From: CAVQLX01 sp963811605
GTDB taxonomy: Bacteria > Desulfobacterota > Binatia > DP-6
Reading direction: 5' to 3'
Assembly (NCBI GenBank): GCA_963811605.1
Contig: CAWESA010000024.1
Coordinates: 248,001 to 312,000 of the forward strand
Length of the DNA stretch: 64,000 nt
Positions 26,765-35,499 of this stretch are shown one piece after another. Numbering within the stretch: the first letter of the stretch is position 1; every line of letters starts with the position of its first letter. The translations under genes and the position numbers were made by a program. The notes under the pieces were generated by a model. The model saw nothing but the letters and a program-made list of their open reading frames with translations, searched no databases and was not told the DNA's origin.

Positions 26765-27571
26765 ATGGCTGCCAGCGAGCTCGCGCGCGAACGCGAGGCG
26801 GCGGTGGAGGCGGCGCACTGCGCCGCCGACATCATCCGCCGCTACTACAAGACCGATCTCGAGATCGAGCTCAAGCGTCACGACGATCCCCTCACCGCCG
26901 CGGATCGTGAGTCGAACGCGTGCATCCACGAGGTGCTGACCAAGGCGTTTCCCGACGACGGGTGGCTCTCCGAGGAGACCGCCGATTCGAAGGCGCGGCT
27001 CGGGAAGCGGCGCGTGTGGATCGTCGATCCGCTCGACGGCACGAAGGAGTTCACCCAGCACATCCCCGAGTTCTGTGTCTGCATCGCGCTGGTCGAGGAC
27101 GGGCGGCCCATCGTCGCCGTCGAGCTCAACCCGGCGGCCGATCGGCTCTACGTCGCGGTACGCGGGCGGGGCACGACGGTCGACGGCGCGCCGGCGCGCG
27201 TCAGCGGCCGGCGCGCGGTCGCCGACGCCGAGGTGATGGCGAGCCGCTCCGAGGACAAGCGGGGTGAATGGGACGCCTTCAAGTCGCGCTGCAAGGTGAT
27301 CCTCACCGGGAGCGTCGCCTTCAAGCTGGCGGAGCTGTCCACCGGGCACGGCGACGCCACCTTCACGCTGACCCCGAAGAACGAGTGGGACATCTGCGCC
27401 GGGTCCCTCCTGGTCGAGGAGGCCGGCGGCCGCGTGACGGGGCTCGACGGGAAGCCGCTCACCTTCAACCAGCCGTCGCCGCTGCGGCCCGGAATGATCG
27501 CGTCGAACGGCGTGCTGCACGACGGGCTGCTCGCGCTGATCGCGGAGGTCGCGCCGCCGAAGCGCGTCTGA
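26765..27571 (+). CDS. CysQ-like 3'(2'),5'-bisphosphate nucleotidase / inositol monophosphatase family
   Basis: 268 residues of the lithium-sensitive phosphatase superfamily. Metal-site motifs are LSEETADSKARLGKRRVW, WIVDPLDGTKEFTQHIPEF and KNEWDICAGSLLVEEAGG. The phrase DPLDGTKEF with FC.CIALVEDG fits CysQ better than inositol monophosphatase, which usually has DPIDGT.NF. CysQ removes adenosine 3',5'-bisphosphate, a by-product of sulfate assimilation and phosphopantetheinyl transfer. An IMP phosphatase role cannot be ruled out and would fit the inositol-phosphate-synthase-like gene elsewhere in the window. Confidence 0.82.
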   Translation: MAASELAREREAAVEAAHCAADIIRRYYKTDLEIELKRHDDPLTAADRESNACIHEVLTKAFPDDGWLSEETADSKARLGKRRVWIVDPLDGTKEFTQHIPEFCVCIALVEDGRPIVAVELNPAADRLYVAVRGRGTTVDGAPARVSGRRAVADAEVMASRSEDKRGEWDAFKSRCKVILTGSVAFKLAELSTGHGDATFTLTPKNEWDICAGSLLVEEAGGRVTGLDGKPLTFNQPSPLRPGMIASNGVLHDGLLALIAEVAPPKRV

Positions 27572-27632
27572 CGCCGCTCCGCGAGCCTCGTCGGGGATTG
27601 ACAGGGGCGCCGGATCCGGAAGGCTCGTCCGC

Positions 27633-27902
27633 ATGCGAACGATGATCGTCATCGCCGCGTGTTGCGCACTGCTGGGGACCACGGCGTGCTCCAGCTCGCG
27701 AGGAGGCGCCGCCGGCCGCGTCGAGAGCGGCATGGATCGGGGCGGCGACGCCACCAGGCATGGGCTCGAGAAGGCCGGCGACGCCACCGGACGGGCCCTC
27801 GACAAGGCGATGGACAAGACGGGCGAGGGCGTCGGCAAGGCCATCGACAAGACCGGCGAGGGACTCGAGAAGGCGGGCGAGAAGCTGCGCGGGCAGGACT
27901 AG
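27633..27902 (+). CDS. Small lipoprotein with repeated DKTGEG-type helices
   Basis: 89 residues. A signal sequence (MIVIAACCALLGTTACSSS) ends in a lipobox cysteine. The mature part is a string of related 11-13 residue units, with DATRHGLEKAG, DATGRALDKAM, DKTGEGVGKAI and DKTGEGLEKAG. The units should form one amphipathic helix. Similar helices occur in small envelope-stress or LEA-like lipoproteins, but I do not recognise the exact family. It lies 61 bases after the CysQ-like gene. Confidence 0.65.
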   Translation: MRTMIVIAACCALLGTTACSSSRGGAAGRVESGMDRGGDATRHGLEKAGDATGRALDKAMDKTGEGVGKAIDKTGEGLEKAGEKLRGQD

Positions 27903-27914
27903 GGCGTCCGCCGC

Positions 27915-28691
27915 TCAGCGCAGCCCGCGTCGGCGAAGGACCGCCATCGCCACGGCCGGGACGTCGGTCATGATCGCGTCGACGCCCATGTCGAGCAGCA
28001 TGGCCATCTCGACGGCGTGGTTGATGGTCCACACGTGCATCTCGAGTCCGAGCTCGTGGGCGGCGCCGACGGACGCGGGCGTGACCACCTCGATCCCACC
28101 GTAGCTGGGCGGCACCTGGAGTGCCACGGCGGGCGTCGTCCATCCGTGGATCTCCCCGTCACGCACGCGGAAGACGAACTCCGCCGCCTCGGCGGCCGAG
28201 CAGCTGGTGAGCACGTCGGGCGCCGCGGCGCGGATGCGGGTCATGATCGACGCGTGCTCGGCGGCGAGCAGCGTTCGCGGGCGCGCCTCGTGCCGATCGA
28301 GCACGGCGAGCACGGCCTGCTCGATGGCGGGATCCTCCTGCTTCACCTCGATGTTGAGCGGCACGTCGGGATGCGCGGCCAGCAGCTCGTCGAGCGTCGG
28401 AATCCCCACGCCGCGGCCTCGCCACGCGTGTGCGCCATCCTGGCCGACGAAGCGATACCCCGCGTCGAGGGCGCGCACCTGGGCCAGCGTGTGGGCGCGG
28501 ACCGGCCCCGAGCCGTCGGTCGTGCGGTCGAGCGTGGGATCGTGCAGCACGACGACGTGCCCGTCCACCGTGGCGTGCACATCCAGCTCGAGACGCTCGG
28601 CGCCGGCCGCCAGTCCGGCGGCGAACGACTCCAGCGTGTTCTCGGGATGGCTTCCGGAGGCTCCGCGATGCGCGAAGAGGCGGGGGCGCGG
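27915..28691 (-). CDS. Glycerophosphodiester phosphodiesterase (start uncertain)
   Basis: GDPD-family TIM barrel. Homology begins at RLFAHRGASGSHPENTLESF (the HRG and PENT signatures), runs through LELDVHATVDGHVVVLHDPT and ends PAVAMAVLRRRG. Other motifs are LNIEVKQEDPAIEQA and VWTINHAVEMAMLLDMGVDA. Only the GTG at 28580 offers a standard start, but it would delete the catalytic HRG segment. The upstream frame is open to the M23 gene without ATG, GTG or TTG. A non-standard start or a base error is likely, so the boundary at 28691 marks the homology limit. The enzyme releases glycerol 3-phosphate from phosphodiesters. Confidence 0.78.
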   Translation of the reverse strand, partial: PRPRLFAHRGASGSHPENTLESFAAGLAAGAERLELDVHATVDGHVVVLHDPTLDRTTDGSGPVRAHTLAQVRALDAGYRFVGQDGAHAWRGRGVGIPTLDELLAAHPDVPLNIEVKQEDPAIEQAVLAVLDRHEARPRTLLAAEHASIMTRIRAAAPDVLTSCSAAEAAEFVFRVRDGEIHGWTTPAVALQVPPSYGGIEVVTPASVGAAHELGLEMHVWTINHAVEMAMLLDMGVDAIMTDVPAVAMAVLRRRGLR

Positions 28692-28725
28692 TCCCTCGAG
28701 GTAGCGCGTCGGCTCCTCCGCGGCT

Positions 28726-30186
28726 CTACTCTGACCGGAACGAGTTGGCCGACAGCGATACCGACCACGGCCGGTCGGTCGCCGGAAGGGCCGCCAGCTG
28801 GCGCAGGACGGCCGTCTCGACCTTGTCGAAGCGACGGCGGGCCTGGGGGTCGACGGGATCCTCGGGCTCGACCTCGAATACCATCGGATCGAGATGCTCG
28901 CCCCCTTCCTCGACCTCGTAGTGGAGGTGCGGTCCGGTCGCGAGCCCGGTCGAGCCGACGTAGCCGATCACCTGACCGCGCTCGACCGTGGCGCCTTCCT
29001 CGATACCGGGCGCGATCTCGTTGAGATGGCCGTACGTGGTGACGCGATCGCCCATGTGCTCGAGCCGTACGGCACGGCCGAGACCGCCCATCCACTGCGC
29101 GTCCTTCACCCAGCCGTCGGCCACGGCGCGCACTGGCGTGCCGCGCGGCGCTGCCAGATCGACGCCGAGATGCGGGCGCCAGCGGTGCAGGATGGGATGA
29201 TAGCGCCCGGCCGAGAACTCGGAGCTGATCGAACGGAACTCGACCGGGTAGCGCAGGAAGTCACGCGACAGCGCTCGCCCGTCGGGCGTGTAGTATCCCC
29301 CCGCGCCGTCCTCGTTCTCGAACAGGATCGCGGTGAGGGTGCCCCCGTTGGTCACCACCTGCGCGCCCAGGATCTTGCCGGGTGACGGCACCGACTTCCC
29401 CGTCTCCCACATGTTCTCGTAGATGATGCGGAACTCGTCGCCGGGATGGAGATTGGCGCCCACGTCGAGGTCCCAGCCGAAGATGTCGACCAGCTCCGAC
29501 GCCACCTCGGCCGGGACGCCCGCCTCCATCGAGTCGCGCTTGAGACCGCGATCGATCCGGCCCGCGACGCCCTTCACCTCGACGAAGTAGGGGAGCGCCT
29601 CGCGGCGTCCCACGACGGTGCCGTCGGGCCGGCGCTCGAGCGTGAGCAGCGACGAATCGTCGATCTCGTAGCGCACCGACTCGAGCTGGCGTGTCATGCG
29701 GTCGAAGTGCAGCGTGAAGCCACGCTTCGGCTTCACGAGCCGCAGGTCATAGGCGCCCTGCGCGGCACGCAGCCAGGGGAACGCCTCGGACGGCCCGACC
29801 CCCTTCATGAGCAGGATGTGCTCGAGGGTATCGCCCCGCTGCACGTGTACGTGCTCGTCCCATTCGCCGTCCTCCTCCGCGCCGTAGGCCGGCGGTGGCG
29901 TCTCGCGGGTCGACAGCTGCGTCGGATCGAGCACCTCGTCGCCTCGGCCCGCGGGCTGCCTGGCGCGTTCGTCCGTTTCCATGGGCTCGATCGATCCGGG
30001 CTCCTGCTGCGCATCGAGTCCCGGCTCGAGGTTGCGATCCTCGCCGTCCCGGGATGCCTCGACGGTTCGCTTGCCACGCTTGGCGTGCACCAGCGCGGGA
30101 GAGAGGATCGCGGCGACGCACACGCACACCAGGAACCGATGGGTTCCGCGTGACACTACCCCGACGAGGCTTCGGCGTCTCGACAT
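28726..30186 (-). CDS. M23 family metallopeptidase
   Basis: 486 residues. An N-terminal signal anchor (FLVCVCVAAILSPALVHA) precedes about 90 acidic low-complexity residues, an OapA/LysM-like region (VHVQRGDTLEHILLMKG) and a linker domain. The catalytic LytM domain carries RWRPHLGVDLAAPRGTPV with the HxxxD zinc motif and GPHLHYEVEEGG with HxH. Such enzymes cut peptidoglycan cross-bridges during growth or division. The ATG at 30186 is preceded by GGAGGACC. An AGTCAA element at 30288-30293 is a possible minus-strand -35, with a weak -10. Confidence 0.88.
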   Translation of the reverse strand: MSRRRSLVGVVSRGTHRFLVCVCVAAILSPALVHAKRGKRTVEASRDGEDRNLEPGLDAQQEPGSIEPMETDERARQPAGRGDEVLDPTQLSTRETPPPAYGAEEDGEWDEHVHVQRGDTLEHILLMKGVGPSEAFPWLRAAQGAYDLRLVKPKRGFTLHFDRMTRQLESVRYEIDDSSLLTLERRPDGTVVGRREALPYFVEVKGVAGRIDRGLKRDSMEAGVPAEVASELVDIFGWDLDVGANLHPGDEFRIIYENMWETGKSVPSPGKILGAQVVTNGGTLTAILFENEDGAGGYYTPDGRALSRDFLRYPVEFRSISSEFSAGRYHPILHRWRPHLGVDLAAPRGTPVRAVADGWVKDAQWMGGLGRAVRLEHMGDRVTTYGHLNEIAPGIEEGATVERGQVIGYVGSTGLATGPHLHYEVEEGGEHLDPMVFEVEPEDPVDPQARRRFDKVETAVLRQLAALPATDRPWSVSLSANSFRSE

Positions 30187-30379
30187 TCTGTCGGTCCTCC
30201 GACCCGCCGCGCTGGGGAACGCGACCGGTGACAAGAGCGAACGCTTGTTTCCGAGTCGCGGCGCACCCTGCCAAAGAGAAGACCGAAAGTCAACGCAACG
30301 ACGCCTTTCGTCTGCGATTCCTCGTCCTTGGCACGTGCGGGTTTGCGACTTCCAAGGCAGCGATGTTACCTCCTGCGCC

Positions 30380-30790
30380 ATGCGGGTGGCCGCGCTCGAC
30401 GTGGGGGACGCCCGGATCGGTCTCGCGGTCTGCGACGAGCTCGGTCTCACGGTCCGCGGCGTCGGGATCGTCCACCGCGTCGGCGGCGTGCGCGACCTCG
30501 AGGAGATCGCGGAGCGCCTCGCTCCCTACGAGCCGGCGCAGCTCGTGGTCGGCCTCCCCCTCAACATGGACGGCACGGAAGGAAAGCAGGCGACGCGCGT
30601 GCGGGCGTTCGCGGCACGGCTGGGCGCACATCTCGGCGTGCCGGTGGCGTTGTGGGACGAGCGGCTCACCACCGTGGAAGCGGAGCAGACGCTGCGTTCC
30701 ACCGGCATGTCGCGGGCGCGGCGACGCGCGCTCGTCGATCAGGAAGCGGCCGCAATCATCCTCGAATCCTACCTGGCACGCCCGACATGA
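30380..30790 (+). CDS. ruvX: RuvX/YqgF Holliday-junction-resolvase-like protein
   Basis: 136 residues with the RNase H-like fold of YqgF. The first acidic motif is ALDVGDARIGLAVCD, the central part LVVGLPLNMDGTEGKQATRV and the C-terminal part WDERLTTVEAEQTLR with DQEAAAIILESYL. In Escherichia coli the protein acts in 16S rRNA 5'-end processing. It overlaps mltG by four bases (ATGA), the usual neighbour in several phyla. Confidence 0.93.
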   Translation: MRVAALDVGDARIGLAVCDELGLTVRGVGIVHRVGGVRDLEEIAERLAPYEPAQLVVGLPLNMDGTEGKQATRVRAFAARLGAHLGVPVALWDERLTTVEAEQTLRSTGMSRARRRALVDQEAAAIILESYLARPT

Positions 30791-31803
30791 GCCTCAGGCG
30801 CCTCCTCACCATCGCGGCCGCGCTGGCGGCCATCGTCGGGATCGGCGCCGGAGCCGGCCTGCTCCTCCTCGGTCAGCGCGGTCCTGCGCTCGCGGAGCCC
30901 GTCACGATCGCCATCCACGAGGGCGATCGCCTGCCCGAGGTGGCACGTCGCATGGCCGACCAAGGCGCGCTGCGATGGCCGCGGCTATTCGTCTTCTGGG
31001 CCCGGCTCACCCGGCAGGACCGGAACATGCGATGGGGCGAGTTCCGGCTCGCGGAGCCGGTCTCGCCTCGCGAGCTCCTGGCGCGCATCACCGGACCGCC
31101 CGACCCGCTGCACGCGGTGACGCTTGCCGAGGGTCTCACCGTGCACGACGTGCTGAGACATCTCGAGGCCGCCGGGCTGGGCTCGGCGGAGACGTTCCGC
31201 GCGCTGCTCGCCGATCCGCACTTCCTCGCCGCCGAGGGCCTGCCGCCCGAGGGTGCGGAGGGCTACCTCTTCCCCGACACGTACTCGTTCCCGATGGACA
31301 CGCCACCCGAGCGCGTGCTGCGCACGATGATCCGCCGTTTCCACGAGGTGTTCACGCCCGAGATGCGCGAGCGGGCGGCGCGCCTCGGCCTGACGCCGAA
31401 CCAGGCGGTCACCCTGGCCTCGCTGGTGGAGGAGGAGACCGCGCTGCCGCAGGAGCGGCCGCTGGTGGCCGCCGTGTTCCTCAACCGGGTGCGCAAGAAC
31501 ATGCCGCTGCAAGCCGATCCGACGGTGATCTATGGCCGTACCGACGGCGATCGACGCATCCGGCGCTCCGATCTCGCGCGACCGACGTCGCACAACACGT
31601 ACACCATGCGCGGGCTGCCACCGACGCCGATCGCCAACCCGGGCCGGGCGGCGCTGGAAGCGGCCTGCGCGCCGGCCGACGTCCCCTATCTCTACTTCGT
31701 CGCGCGCGGCGACGGCTCGCACGAGTTCAACGTCGATGCGCAGAAGCACAACGAAGCCGTGGCGCGCCTGCGACGCATCGAGCGCGGCGCCCGCCGCGAC
31801 TAG
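30787..31803 (+). CDS. mltG: Endolytic murein transglycosylase MltG
   Basis: 338 residues. One N-terminal membrane helix (LTIAAALAAIVGIGAGAGLL), a LysM-like domain (TIAIHEGDRLPEVARRMADQ), and the YceG catalytic domain with EGYLFPDTYSF, LASLVEEETALPQERPLVAA, VFLNRVRKNMPLQADPTVIY and HNTYTMRGLPPTPIANPG. The catalytic glutamate is in LVEEET. It cleaves nascent glycan strands and may set their length. Coupled to ruvX by ATGA overlap. Confidence 0.95.
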   Translation: MSLRRLLTIAAALAAIVGIGAGAGLLLLGQRGPALAEPVTIAIHEGDRLPEVARRMADQGALRWPRLFVFWARLTRQDRNMRWGEFRLAEPVSPRELLARITGPPDPLHAVTLAEGLTVHDVLRHLEAAGLGSAETFRALLADPHFLAAEGLPPEGAEGYLFPDTYSFPMDTPPERVLRTMIRRFHEVFTPEMRERAARLGLTPNQAVTLASLVEEETALPQERPLVAAVFLNRVRKNMPLQADPTVIYGRTDGDRRIRRSDLARPTSHNTYTMRGLPPTPIANPGRAALEAACAPADVPYLYFVARGDGSHEFNVDAQKHNEAVARLRRIERGARRD

Positions 31804-31813
31804 GGCGCCCGGG

Positions 31814-32632
31814 CTACATCGTCGGAGCGGTGTCTCCCTCGCCAGTCTGCAGCTGATCGAGGATCACCGACGCCTTCTTCTGGAGCGCCCGCTCGCGCGA
31901 GTGTGCGGCGAGGAACCCGATGACGTCGACGAAGCGCGCCCCGTTCTCGCCGTCGACGATGGCCTGGAGGCTGACGTCGTCGAGGTCGTGCAGGGTGCGC
32001 AGGAACGATCGCCGCAGGTAGCTCTGGCGCTCGAGCGCGCTCAGGACCGCCTGCGTCGCCTGCGCGCGCCGCGTGCCGTCGCCGTCGATCGTCGCCACCT
32101 CGAGGAGCTGGGGCAGGGTGGCACGGTCGCTGCCCATGGCCTCGGCGAGCGGCTCGGGGACCGGCACCGGACGCGCGCGCTTGAGCGCACGCGACAGCGT
32201 GAGCGGGAAGGCGGGAGCGGTCGGCGCGGCCGGCGCCACGCCGGCTGCCGTCGGACGCGCGCTCGGCGCCGGCGGTGCCTCGGGACCACCCAGCAATACC
32301 AGCGCCTTGGGGCGTCCGTCCCGCCCGTAGCGCAGCGTGAAGTTCTGGCTACCCAACAGACGGTGCAGGGCGTCGTCGAGCGGCACCGCATCGAGGTCGA
32401 CCGACACGGCACGATCGTCGAGCGGATTTCCCTGCATCTCCGCGCCGGTGGCGCGGACGATCGCGGCCAGGACCTCGTGCAGCGGGACCTCCGTGAGGTG
32501 CGCGGTCAGGCGGTCGCCGCGATACTCGACGCGTGGACCGCTCGGCTCGGGAGCGCCCGAGGCCCGCCCCGGCCCCAGCGCGGCCGCGAGCAGCAGCGCC
32601 AACGACCACGCGGGCCACGCCGACCGGGGCAT
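31814..32632 (-). CDS. Secreted STN-domain protein, paralogue 1
   Basis: 272 residues. The ATG at 32632 begins a signal peptide (AWPAWSLALLLAAALGPG). Next is a domain with the secretin/TonB N-terminal (STN) pattern, VPLHEVLAAIVRATGAEMQG and VPLDDALHRLLGSQNFTLRY, then an Ala/Pro linker and a helical C-terminal half with HEAT-like helices (RAQATQAVLSALERQSYLRR). It shares this layout and local sequence with the next gene (32827-33645). Neither a secretin pore nor a TonB receptor domain follows, so the STN domain stands alone. Function unknown. Confidence 0.75.
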   Translation of the reverse strand: MPRSAWPAWSLALLLAAALGPGRASGAPEPSGPRVEYRGDRLTAHLTEVPLHEVLAAIVRATGAEMQGNPLDDRAVSVDLDAVPLDDALHRLLGSQNFTLRYGRDGRPKALVLLGGPEAPPAPSARPTAAGVAPAAPTAPAFPLTLSRALKRARPVPVPEPLAEAMGSDRATLPQLLEVATIDGDGTRRAQATQAVLSALERQSYLRRSFLRTLHDLDDVSLQAIVDGENGARFVDVIGFLAAHSRERALQKKASVILDQLQTGEGDTAPTM

Positions 32633-32826
32633 GCAGGGCACGCTACCGCGTCGCGGCGGCCGGGGGCAATCGATTCCTTGGTCGTTCCCGCCCGATCAGC
32701 TCGTCGTGATCGATCCGCCCGCGTTCGCCGGTCTGACGCAGTCGGCAGGCCTGGGCCCGACGGCTCCGTCACCCATCTCGTGTTGAACGGCCGCATGGCT
32801 CCGCGACCGACCTGACGCGGCCGACC

Positions 32827-33645
32827 CTACTGCGCCTCCTCCGTCCGCGTGTTCAGCGTGCGCAGGATCTGCAGGGTGCGGGTGCGGATCGCGGGCGTGT
32901 GCGACGTCGCCGCGATCTGCGCGATGACCTCGTTGGCGTGATCCTGCGCCATGTTGCGCAGCAGGCTGGTGAGCACGATGTCGTCGGTGCCCTCGAGCGA
33001 CTTCACCACCGTGTTGCGCATGTCGGGCGTGGAGTCGATGGCGTGCATCCCGGTGCGAACGGCCTCGAGCCGCAGCGCGCTGTCCTCCTGGCGCATCGAG
33101 ATGTCCATGAGCTGCTGCATGGTGGCCGTGGGCTGCCCCAGGAACTGCTCCAGCCTGCCGGTGACCGGCACGCTGCGCTGCAACACCTCGGCCGGCGTGA
33201 GCGTGGGCACGGTCGTGGTGGTGACGGTGGGCGCGTTCTTGACGATCCGGGCCTCGGTGGACGGCTCGATCGGGCCGCCGAGCAGCGTGATCGCGCGCAG
33301 CGAGCCGTCCTCGCGGTAGGTGAGGACGAAGTTCTGCTCGCCGAGCAGCCGGCCGACGCCATCCCGGAGCGGCACGTCGGCGAAGTCGATCGTCACCGCG
33401 CGCGGGTCCTTCACCGAGCCGCGAATCTCCGCCTTGCTGGGGCCGGCGATGGCCCGCAGCACTTCCTCGACCTGGACGTCGCTGACACGGACGGTGAGCT
33501 TGTCGCCGTGCAGCTTGATGTCGCGTGGCGCCGCCGTCGCCTCGCGCCCGGCCGGATAGGTCGCCGGCTGGGCGCGCCCCACGCCCGTCGCCAGCACGCT
33601 CGCCGCCGCCATCGCGACGCACACCGATCCGGCTAACCCCCGCAT
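32827..33645 (-). CDS. Secreted STN-domain protein, paralogue 2
   Basis: 272 residues. A signal peptide (LAGSVCVAMAAASVLATGVG) is followed by an STN-like domain (VQVEEVLRAIAGPSKAEIRG, then VPLRDGVGRLLGEQNFVLTY and DGSLRAITLLGGP), a Thr/Val-rich linker and helical repeats (MRNTVVKSLEGTDDIVLTSL). GSQNFTLRYGRDGRPKALVL in paralogue 1 aligns with GEQNFVLTYREDGSLRAITL here, so the pair arose by duplication. The two genes are 194 bases apart on the same strand; I saw no coding sequence between them. Confidence 0.75.
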   Translation of the reverse strand: MRGLAGSVCVAMAAASVLATGVGRAQPATYPAGREATAAPRDIKLHGDKLTVRVSDVQVEEVLRAIAGPSKAEIRGSVKDPRAVTIDFADVPLRDGVGRLLGEQNFVLTYREDGSLRAITLLGGPIEPSTEARIVKNAPTVTTTTVPTLTPAEVLQRSVPVTGRLEQFLGQPTATMQQLMDISMRQEDSALRLEAVRTGMHAIDSTPDMRNTVVKSLEGTDDIVLTSLLRNMAQDHANEVIAQIAATSHTPAIRTRTLQILRTLNTRTEEAQ

Positions 33646-33695
33646 GCGAGAGGCAGAGTGTGCGGTGCCGCGCCCCCGGGGGCAAGATCCAGGGC

Positions 33696-33715
33696 ACGAA
33701 CGTCTTGAGATTCGT
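33696..33715 (+). promoter_or_regulatory. Inverted repeat upstream of lexA, possible LexA operator
   Basis: ACGAA, ten bases, then TTCGT forms a perfect 5-10-5 inverted repeat 28 bases before the lexA start, where an autoregulatory SOS box would sit. The motif was not found upstream of recA by eye, so it may be specific to lexA or a chance repeat. Confidence 0.3.
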
Positions 33716-33742
33716 CTTTTGTTTGCCTATGAGGAGACGGTG

Positions 33743-34336
33743 GTGACGCGGCGGCAGAAGCAGGTGCTCGATTTCGTTCAGGGGTACCTGAAGCGACACG
33801 GCTACGCGCCATCGCTCGGGGAGATCGGACGGCATCTCGGGGTCAGCTCGCTCGCCACCGTGCACAAGCACTTGAGCCGGCTCGAGGGCCGGGGCGTCAT
33901 CCGCCGCCGCGCGCACCAGAGTCGGTCGCTCGAGGTGCTCGCCCGGGCCCACGGCGACGCGACGGTCGTGCCGCTCCTCGGTCGGGTCGCGGCGGGGCGG
34001 CCGATCGAGCCCGTCGAGACGGCCGAGTCGGTCGCCCTGCCCGAGGACCTTCTCGGCAAGGGCGAGACGTTCGCACTGCGCGTGGTGGGCGACTCCATGG
34101 TCGGCGACGGCATCCTCGACGGCGATGTCGTCGTGGTCGAGTCGCGTCCCGACGCGCCCAACGGCGCCACCGTCGTCGCCGTCGTGCGCGGCGAGGCCAC
34201 CGTGAAGCGGTTCTACCGGCGGCGGGGACGGGTGCATCTGGTGCCCGCCAACGAGCGTGTCGAGCCGATCGTGGCGAGCGACGGCGACGTCCAGATCCGC
34301 GGCGTCGTCATCGGACTCCTGCGACGGTACCGCTGA
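33743..34336 (+). CDS. lexA: LexA repressor
   Basis: 197 residues. The N-terminal winged helix reads RRQKQVLDFVQGYLKRHGYA, PSLGEIGRHLGVSSLATVHK and HLSRLEGRGVIRRR. The C-terminal peptidase has an Ala84-Gly85 cleavage site in GRVAAGRPIEP, the nucleophile serine 118 in VVGDSMVGDGI and lysine 155 in GEATVKRF. LexA represses the SOS regulon until RecA stimulates its cleavage. The GTG at 33743 has GGAG six bases upstream; the GTG three bases earlier is equally possible. A longer frame from 33644 has no similarity. Confidence 0.95.
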   Translation: MTRRQKQVLDFVQGYLKRHGYAPSLGEIGRHLGVSSLATVHKHLSRLEGRGVIRRRAHQSRSLEVLARAHGDATVVPLLGRVAAGRPIEPVETAESVALPEDLLGKGETFALRVVGDSMVGDGILDGDVVVVESRPDAPNGATVVAVVRGEATVKRFYRRRGRVHLVPANERVEPIVASDGDVQIRGVVIGLLRRYR

Positions 34337-34341
34337 GTCGC

Positions 34342-35487
34342 ATGGCGGCGCCTTACGCGCTCTACGTCCACGTGCCGTGGTGCCGGCACGTCTGTCCGTA
34401 CTGCGATTTCAACGTCTACGCCACGGCGTCGGCGCCGGAAGACGACGATCTCGAGGCCTACCGCGCGGAGCTCGCGGCCTGGACGGCGCGGCCCGGGTTG
34501 CACGGCCGCGGCATCGACACCGTGCACCTCGGCGGCGGTACGCCGTCGCTGCTCAAACCCGACACGGTGGGCGCGCTGCTCGACGCCGTCCGGGCGGCGG
34601 GCCTGGCTCCCGACGCCGAGGTGACGCTGGAAGCAAATCCTGGCACCGTCAGCGCCGACAGCCTGGCCGGCTATCGTGCGGCCGGCGTCACCCGCCTGTC
34701 GCTCGGCGCGCAGTCGTTTCAGCCCGCGCTGCTCCGCACCCTGGGACGCGACCATTCGCCCGACGATACGCGCGCGGCGGTGGTCCTCGCCCGCGCAGCC
34801 GGCTTCGCGAACCTGAGCCTCGACCTCATCTTCGCCGTTCCCGGCCAGTCGCTGGACGACTGGGAGGACGACGTCACCCAGGCGCTCGCCCTGACGACCG
34901 AGCACGTGTCCGCCTACGCCCTCACCTGGGAGGAAGGCACCCCCTTCCACGCCTGGCGTGCGCGCGGCCGGCTCGTCGCGGTGGACGACGACCTCGAAAG
35001 CGCCATGGCCGACATCGCGGCGCACCGCCTCGCCGACGCGGGCCTCGAGCGCTACGAGATATCGAGCTGGGCGCGTCCGGGGTTCGCGTCACGCCACAAC
35101 ACGCACTACTGGGACGGCACCGACTACCTCGGGATCGGTCCCGGAGCGCATTCGTTCCATGCCGGACCGGGTGCGCGGCGCTGGTGGAACGTGCGCCGGC
35201 CGGATCGGTGGCGCGCCGCCGTGGCGCGGGACGGCACCGCCGTCGAGGGCGAGGAGCGCTTGACCGGCGCACAGGAGCGGAGCGAGTTCCTGATCACGGG
35301 GCTGCGGCGCATCGCCGGCGTCGACCTCGCCGAGTTCGAGCGTCGCTTCGCCGTGCCGGCGCACGTCGCCTTCCCCCAGCTCGCGCACCTCGAACGCGAG
35401 CGCTTGATCGAGCGCCGGGGCGAGAGGCTCCGATTGACGGCGCGCGGGCTGCGCTTCGCCGACACGGTCGGCGCCGTCCTGGTGTGA
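34342..35487 (+). CDS. hemW: HemW-like radical SAM heme chaperone
   Basis: 381 residues. The radical SAM cluster motif is CRHVCPYC with cysteines 14, 18 and 21 (CxxxCxxC, followed by DF). Further signatures are VHLGGGTPSLL, EANPGTVSADSLAGYRAAGV, LSLGAQSFQPALLRTLGRDH and the C-terminal HemN-type segment GTDYLGIGPGAHSF. The sequence lacks the extra N-terminal part of true coproporphyrinogen dehydrogenase HemN, so heme transfer is the better call. It begins five bases after lexA and probably shares its transcript. Confidence 0.9.
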   Translation: MAAPYALYVHVPWCRHVCPYCDFNVYATASAPEDDDLEAYRAELAAWTARPGLHGRGIDTVHLGGGTPSLLKPDTVGALLDAVRAAGLAPDAEVTLEANPGTVSADSLAGYRAAGVTRLSLGAQSFQPALLRTLGRDHSPDDTRAAVVLARAAGFANLSLDLIFAVPGQSLDDWEDDVTQALALTTEHVSAYALTWEEGTPFHAWRARGRLVAVDDDLESAMADIAAHRLADAGLERYEISSWARPGFASRHNTHYWDGTDYLGIGPGAHSFHAGPGARRWWNVRRPDRWRAAVARDGTAVEGEERLTGAQERSEFLITGLRRIAGVDLAEFERRFAVPAHVAFPQLAHLERERLIERRGERLRLTARGLRFADTVGAVLV

Positions 35488-35499
35488 AGCCCGGACGCC

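Noticed and set aside
30328..30346. Possible sigma-54 promoter (TTGGCACG then TTTGC) before ruvX
   Set aside because: The distance between the GG and GC elements is about three bases too long for a -24/-12 promoter.
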